Assembly (NCBI GenBank): GCA_022885665.1
Contig: JAGQDJ010000212.1
Coordinates: 1 to 64,000 of the forward strand
Length of the DNA: 64,000 nucleotides
Source: Triops longicaudatus
Taxonomy: Eukaryota > Arthropoda > Branchiopoda > Notostraca > Triopsidae
Direction of reading: 5' to 3'
The notes beneath the pieces were generated by a model, which was not told the DNA's origin, ran no database searches, and was given only the letters and a program-made list of their open reading frames with translations. The first letter of the stretch is position 1. Every line of letters starts with the position of its first letter. The translations under genes were made by a program, and so were the position numbers. Below, in pieces: positions 58,201 through 64,000 of this stretch.

Positions 58201-60953
58201 TATGTTCTCTTATCTCTTTCTCGTATTTAATTCACGTATGAGCTTATTTGTTTTTTCGAAGCTTACTTTGAAGATTTTGTTCAACTGATCCACTTCCGAT
58301 TTACCCGGAAACATCGCTTCCATCAACAACAATTCTCCAAATATGCACCCAACGGACCAAACATCGATCGGCGTTGAATATTCCTATAATTTTCCACGAA
58401 AAAAAAAAACGCAAATAAGTAATGAAAAGCAATATTGCAAAAAAAAAAAAAAAAAAAAAAAAATTAAAGATGTAAATACTTTAATTCCGAGCAACAATTC
58501 AGGCGCTCGGTACCACAACGTCACTACAATGGACGTATACGGCTTTAAGGGCGATCCGTATTCGCGGGCTAAGCCAAAATCGCCCACCTTGAGAATTCCA
58601 CGGTGACTCAGCAGCAAATTCGAAGTTTTTAAATCCCGATGCAAGATCCAATTATCGTGTAAATGCGCGACCGCTCGTAATAACTGCATCAAAAGACATT
58701 TTACTTCTCCTAGGACAATAAAAAATGAAAAATCATTATTTTGCCCAGTTAATTTTTAGTAATACATCAAAACTTGCAGAGAACAATAGAATAAAATCAG
58801 GTATAAGTGAAATAATGTAAATAAAGTCGATAAATCACGCAATTAAATCAATAAATCAAGTAAAACTAATAAATCCGTTACCAACAAAATAAATGCAAGA
58901 AGAACAAAGTAACTGGACAAACATGGCTAAGAATTCATAAATAAGTGAATTTAATAATCTTAAATAAATTTTAACGAAAATTAACGTTTAGTGAAGATTG
59001 CCTTAAAACGCAAATAAACGAACGAACGAATTAAAAAAAAGTAAAAGAAAATTCGAAACAAAATAAAAATAAGAAGACTAACTCCAAACTCTTCCTAAAA
59101 GCACATAATTATCAGTAAGAATGTTACCAAGATTTAAAATTACCAGCTGTGAATAACTGTTTCTTTTGCCTCATCGTCTCCATCAACGATTTCAAGTCAT
59201 GTTCTACGTAATCCATCACCAAAAAAATCTTGTCCATATTACTGCCCACAACAATTTCTCTTACTGTCACGATATTCGGATGCTGCGCCTGTAATAACCC
59301 AAAATGATAAATTACTCCAAAGACAATCAGTAACCTCTAAAAACTTTTAAACGCTCCACGTAATAGGTGATTAACCTCATCGTCAACCTAAAACCCCCAA
59401 AAAACTCATTTAAAATGTAAAATATACGAAAATATTACTTTCAAGAGGGTCGAAATTTCTCTTAGTGACGTAATCGGGAATCCTTCCTTCTCTCGTTCCA
59501 TTTTCAACCGCTTCAGCGCCACCACTTCGTCAGTACGCTTGTCTTTGGCGCGGTAAACGACGCCATATGTGCCTTCTTCGATCCTGAAACATCAAAAGGG
59601 GGTTAAAATTCATCTCTTTTAGCCACTTCACGCTTTTCCTCTCTTTTAACGTTTTTTAGAGACAAAAAAAAGAGGAAAATCCTCATTTCGTTCGTTAAAT
59701 GCTCTCTTTCGGGATTTTCTTCCTTAGAAGACTTGAAAAACGCCCCACAAAATAGAAAATTCTGCGTTTTAGCGCTCATTTTCGGCTTATAGTTAAAATT
59801 GCTGTATTGTACTTTAATAAAAGCGAAAAAATTCAAAAAGATTTACTTATTGAGGCACAAGAACTCTTCGACGCTCCGGCAGCCCATTATACCGGGTAGA
59901 TAAGGGGGCAAAACTTCTTCCTCTTCTTCCAGCACCTCTTCTTCGTGTTCGTGGAGCTCTTCAGGCAGCTCTTCAGTCGACAAAGGCAGCGACTCATCCA
60001 AAGAACGCGGTTTCGACACCTCAGTAGGTGAAGATTCGAGTTCCAGCTCCTCCACACCGGTAATAGAAGACTCGGAGGCCTTCCTATGCTTCCTGGAACT
60101 CAATTTCCCTGCAAAATCTTCTTTGTTATATTCAAAAACTCTTAAAATGACAAAAGTATAAAAAAATTTTACGTTTGTTCGGTGGAGAAGTGGCGTCACT
60201 ACCTTCCGTGTCGCTGTCCGACTCTATATCAACGCAGAAATTGGTTTCAAATAAGATAAAATTAAGTTCAGAACCTTCTTCGGTTGAAGCCCCGCCTTGT
60301 TCAGTACTTCTGCTCTGTTCTTGCTCCTCCTCCTCTTCAATTTCTTCCTCTTCTTCGCTCTGGATTACAACTGTTCGGCTTTTTGACCCTAAAAACGATT
60401 TTTAGTCTTAACTATGGTCAAAATTTTTCGGGAAAACAGTATAAAAAGGTGGGATATAGGAACTTTTCCTACTCGAGTGCTTGGAATCTCGAGAAAAACG
60501 GGATTCGTAGCCGTTGTGGGGAGATCGGACTGGTTCTGGCTCGCGCTCGTCGTCTGAAACATTTTTAGAAGACTTGGAAGAACGTTCACTTCGGTGGCTT
60601 CGACGATGTGATTTGCTCCGGTCCTTGCTTCGGTCACGTTCTTTAACTTCTCGTGAATCGTCGTAACGTCTTCGGCTTCCTTCGTCGTAATCCCGACTGA
60701 AACACAGAATTACATTAAAAACAAATTTTGAAAATCTTTAGTTGGATAAACCTGCTTCTAGAAGGTGGAGCTAACTCTTCAGCTCGTCTTTTACGTGAAG
60801 AAGAGCCGTGTTTTCGACTGCTGTGCTTTCGTGACAAATGATCCTCGTAGTCATCGTCGCCAAAGTAACTGAAACGACAAAATTTGCGTTATTTTACGTT
60901 TCTTTATTAGTTAAATATTTGATTAAAGATTTTAAACGCTTTAAATACCTCAT
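55232..60953 (-). CDS. CDK11: CDK11/PITSLRE cyclin-dependent kinase
   Basis: Nuclear Ser/Thr kinase; the family pairs with cyclin L in transcription and splicing. Exons in transcript order: 60953-60949, 60868-60752, 60696-60473, 60388-60275, 60223-60203, 60108-59847, 59583-59439, 59288-59144, 58709-58480, 58383-58267, 55871-55723, 55652-55457, 55330-55232. They join in frame to 607 residues, shorter than human (about 795) because the N-terminus is short. The N-terminus is Arg/Ser-rich, then poly-Glu. The kinase begins at about 249: glycine loop EEGTYGVVYRAK, Lys272, cyclin-binding helix PITSLRE, HRDLKTSN (Asp370), DFGLARE (Asp388), activation-loop Thr403, LWYRAPELLLG. The C-terminal tail DPSMFPTWPAKSE ends GFSLKF, diagnostic of CDK11. 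The start codon is 5 nt before the first donor. One exon is 21 nt long. A 2.4-kb intron (55872-58266) carries repeats. Confidence 0.95.
57101..57467 (+). repeat. dispersed repeat copy 1, carrying CRE and CCAAT motifs
   Basis: About 370 bp inside the long CDK11 intron that match 61882-62266 in inverse orientation. Both copies have a TATTGAG left edge, GATGGATTCTTATTGTAC, TGACGTCA (57207-57214), GCTGAACCAATAAAAACC and ATAAGACAAAGTTGTTTTT. One frame is open through most of both copies, but the similarity is at the DNA level and continues outside it. Confidence 0.85.
57490..58015. repeat. short direct repeats around ACATAGCAAAATGAACC
   Basis: Variants of CATAGCAAAATG recur near 57508, 57652, 57790 and 57982. 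A 32-bp block beginning TTTAAGGTTCATTTTACC is present twice, at about 57915 and 57958. They lie in the CDK11 intron and look like a decaying tandem array with a unit of about 140 bp. Confidence 0.55.
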
Positions 60954-63900
60954 TTTTTGTGTACTAACGGAATATAGCAGTAAAAAACTGTCTGATTTGA
61001 GCGTTTTAAGGTGACGAAACGAATATTTTCACGTTTTAGTGCTTTGCAGCACTTGTAAACAAGGAACTCGAGCGCCGCCAGGGAACGCGGTCAGGAAACC
61101 ATGCGCGTGGATAGCGAACCTTGCACTGGGAAAACTCGGGATCACCTGTCAAACTAGGTTATTACAATTGCATGAACGCATGCATTGCGTTAAAATTACT
61201 CAACTTTAAACATTTTATAGGAAACCGTAGGACACCTCAACTACGCAACACGACAAACTTAGTGTTTTCAGATTCAGCAATGAGTAAACTTTCTCAGGAT
61301 ACCAAAACCAAGTTTCTGTTTTAACGTATTTCCTGGCAACACAAAGTTGAAACGCTCAAAGTTAAGAAGACTGGATCGACTAAAGCAATGCAGTACTTGA
61401 AACTGTTAGGAAATGCAACCGAATGAAATGTGAAAAGGAATATAAATTTTAAGGCGCCTTTTTGTCGATCTCTTTTCATTCGTATTTTTCCCTAAAACAA
61501 CTTAAGTGTTTTCTTTAACATAATGGCCAAGAGTCTTTAGATGATGCAATATTAACAATATTAAGAAGGAATTGTCTGCAAGAATGTTAGTTTATTTTTT
61601 TGTCGTACAGTTTCTTGATTGTGTTCAAAGATTAACAAGCTTAAGATAACTTTGAACGCATGCTTTGAAAATTAAGTGCTTACATATCATCACACAAGTA
61701 AAAACTGTAGCTTATTCGATTCTGCATTGTTTTGTAAGCAACCATGGTTTCACGTGCCATTTCCCTGTTTGATAAAAAAAAGTAACCGAAATAGATGAGA
61801 AGACAAAAAAAAATAATATTCAACCCTGTTTCACCGTAATCCACGTTTCTGATGATGCTCTAAAGACGAAATGCGATTGTTAAAGGGCAGCAGACATCAA
61901 AAACAACTTTGTCTTATAAAAAAGGCAGAATGTCTATTTTCCAGGTGTATGTATTTATTTTTATCATGCGCGAAATAATGACAAAGATATTGAGGAAACA
62001 AGAAAATATTCAGTGCGGTCACGTGGTACTTTGACGTAAAGGGCGGATAGTCTGGCACGCGTGAGCACGAAAATGGTGGTTTTTATTGGTTCAGCAAGGC
62101 CAAGTGATGTCTTGCTGTGTCGAATTTTATTCTCCGGTGACGTCACGTTTGCGCGGCGAGTAACGTCGCAAGGCAATAACTCTGGAAGGCTCGTAAGAAA
62201 AAAATTATACAAAATTCTGCGTTCTTAGAATAATGCGTACAATAAGAATCCATCAGAACCTCAATACCCAAGTAGCATACTTATTAAAAATATACGTATT
62301 TTAGACGTCTGCACGTTCGGATTTTTACAAATTCTTGCAAACGTAAAAATAGTGAGACAATTATTCCAGGAAAGTACGTTTTACATACTAAAGAGAAAAA
62401 AATATAATAAAAAACACGTCTAATATCTTTTCAGTATACGTAAAATAAACTTTAAAAAGGCGTTCGTTATTGAGTTATATTGTTATTTAAGTCATCAAGA
62501 TTCATATTCAACGGTTCGTAGCCCAGAAATTCTTTTTTCCATATTTCATTCTTGTCTGAAAAACGGTGAGGTCCTCAGTTTTCAGTCTTGGCAGCGTGGT
62601 CTCATAGTCTTTAGAAGCAAGGCTTAAGTTTAATTGTTGAAGTGCTTTGTTGTACTGTAGACTTCATGACAACATAGGTTATAATGAATTTCTTATAAGC
62701 GAAAATTTTATTGTTAAGAGTAGGAAGAGGATGTTGCGATTCACAGAAAGAATGAAATGGTCAATTGTTAAGGCAGCCCCAAAAATTATGAAAGAATTCG
62801 AAATGTTTCAGCAACGTACAGTCGAATCCGTGCGTTTTTTCGTCAGAATGGAAATTACTTATTATTATTTTATTACTGCTATTTTGTTATCTTGAATATT
62901 GTTGTGAGAGTGACGAAGTGTACTCGGAGAGATCAATAATACAGAAAACAAATTTGTATAATTCGAGTTTCTTGAGTCTGCACTTAAATTTTCATCACAA
63001 TAATTGATATGCAAAAGTAAAAATTATACGTAAAATTCGCACAAAATACGTATATTGCACGTTTCTTCAACGTGAGATTGGAGTTTTCTGTACGCATATT
63101 AATGTTTGTGCAGAGACGTATGGTAAACATCGTAAGAAAGACGTATTTCAGACGTAACTCAATAAACGTTTGCAGCACATACAAATGATCATTTATACTT
63201 CACGTTTCTTGACCATTTTTATGCATGACAGCTCTCAAGTAAACCATGTACCGCATATCCGCTGGGCTGTGTTCAAAAGGGTAATCTTTTCTTGTAATGT
63301 ACGCAGTAATTCCTTGGAATTTGGACATAACCGCCAGGTAGTCAAAAGGCAGAACCCCATGAATAGATCTAGGACTTACGACAATCCTGCGACCCCTGTG
63401 GACCAAACATTGGAACAAACCTGGCTTGCTCGGTGTACCAAAAATATAATTAGAAAACTATTGTTTGCAATGGCCACAGGCTAGCCTTGGGCAAAGTAAC
63501 AATATCTCATTGAAGTTCATTTTTGTTTGGCCTTTCACCTTTCCTTGTATGAATTTCCAATGCTAGCTAGCCACCATTAGGTTTTAGGCAGCACATTTCA
63601 GTAGCTAAAATTTTGAAACTGTCCTGAACGATTTCGGACACAGTACTCAACGGATCGCATAGATTTTTGCACTGAGATTTATGTTTTTAAAAATATCTTT
63701 TCGTCATGATGTCGAAAAGTTTGAACAACTCCTAGCAATTATTTAAGAAGTTTCTAAAAATTATCTGGACTACACGCTCGAGATATTAATTTTCTCTACA
63801 TTACTGCAGAAAAAAAGATTTACAAAATGTTTAACGGTTTTTGCGAAATCGTTCACAGCAATTTACTGTAGAACTTGCCCATTTTTGGAAAGTGGTATAC

Positions 63901-64000
63901 AGTGACCGCAGGTTCCCAAGAAAAATTAAGAACAAATCAAAATGCCTATCTACCAGTTATGGAAAGCTCTTTAAACTAATTCATGTAAATTAAAACAGAC
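60954..64000. other. upstream region of CDK11 to the window end
   Basis: No gene is recognised in 3 kb. The CDK11 promoter is expected just above 60953; 61040-61120 is locally GC-rich (AGCGCCGCCAGGGAACGCGG). The second copy of the dispersed repeat is at 61882-62266. Below it, ACGTA-rich sequence (about 62280-63180) has scattered TACGT words like the ARID2 minisatellite but no clear period. Open frames at 62647-62895 and 63170-63484 have no supporting features. Confidence 0.45.
61882..62266 (-). repeat. dispersed repeat copy 2, carrying CRE and CCAAT motifs
   Basis: Inverse-orientation partner of 57101-57467, with TGACGTCA at 62138-62145 and the same CCAATAAAAACC block. The two copies lie 4.4 kb apart on either side of the 5' half of CDK11. 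Confidence 0.85.

Overview
This is an intron-rich, AT-rich animal nuclear genome fragment. The gene set (ARID2, a single-CRD TNF-receptor-like protein, XPC, TOP3B, an insulin-like peptide, TMEM198, CDK11) is metazoan. Two exact TATCGATA (DRE-like) motifs in a housekeeping promoter, and a TATA plus TCAGT initiator in front of the insulin-like gene, suggest an arthropod. The species cannot be named from the sequence. All gene models were built by hand from splice sites, reading phase and recalled protein families; no alignment or transcript data were used.

Layout. 1-1808: repeats upstream of ARID2, comprising a hAT-type MITE, a hairpin element and a long (ATT)n(AAT)n palindrome. 1809-21486 (+): ARID2, 16 coding exons that join in frame to 1527 residues. 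Its introns hold a ~140-bp satellite, a ~21-bp TACGT-rich minisatellite and a pogo/Tc1-like element. 21487-31586: about 10 kb of gene-poor, repeat-bearing DNA, with a candidate signal-peptide exon at 28786-28839. 31587-33067 (+): TNFR-like receptor. 33455-39753 (-): XPC, six exons, 956 residues. 40225-47299 (+): TOP3B, 15 exons, 853 residues. 48524-50845 (+): insulin-like peptide with a proposed promoter and non-coding first exon. 51563-55027 (+): TMEM198, five exons, 331 residues. 55232-60953 (-): CDK11/PITSLRE kinase, 13 coding exons, 607 residues, including a 21-nt microexon. 60954-64000: CDK11 upstream DNA and a second copy of a dispersed repeat.

Relations between genes. XPC (nucleotide-excision-repair damage sensor) and TOP3B (type IA topoisomerase) are head to head across a 471-bp spacer carrying both TATCGATA motifs, which suggests shared control. 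The TNFR-like gene and XPC are tail to tail with 387 bp between stops. TMEM198 and CDK11 are tail to tail with 204 bp between stops and poly(A) signals that nearly meet. ARID2 (PBAF chromatin remodelling) and CDK11 (transcription and splicing kinase) look like single-copy housekeeping genes. The insulin-like gene and TNFR-like gene are the signalling genes and the less conserved ones.

I saw no bacterial-type system, CRISPR array or intact transposase gene. The most distinctive items are the long N-terminal propeptide of the insulin-like precursor, the XPC/TOP3B divergent promoter, the intronic satellites, and a dispersed repeat that carries a perfect CRE (TGACGTCA) and a CCAAT box.
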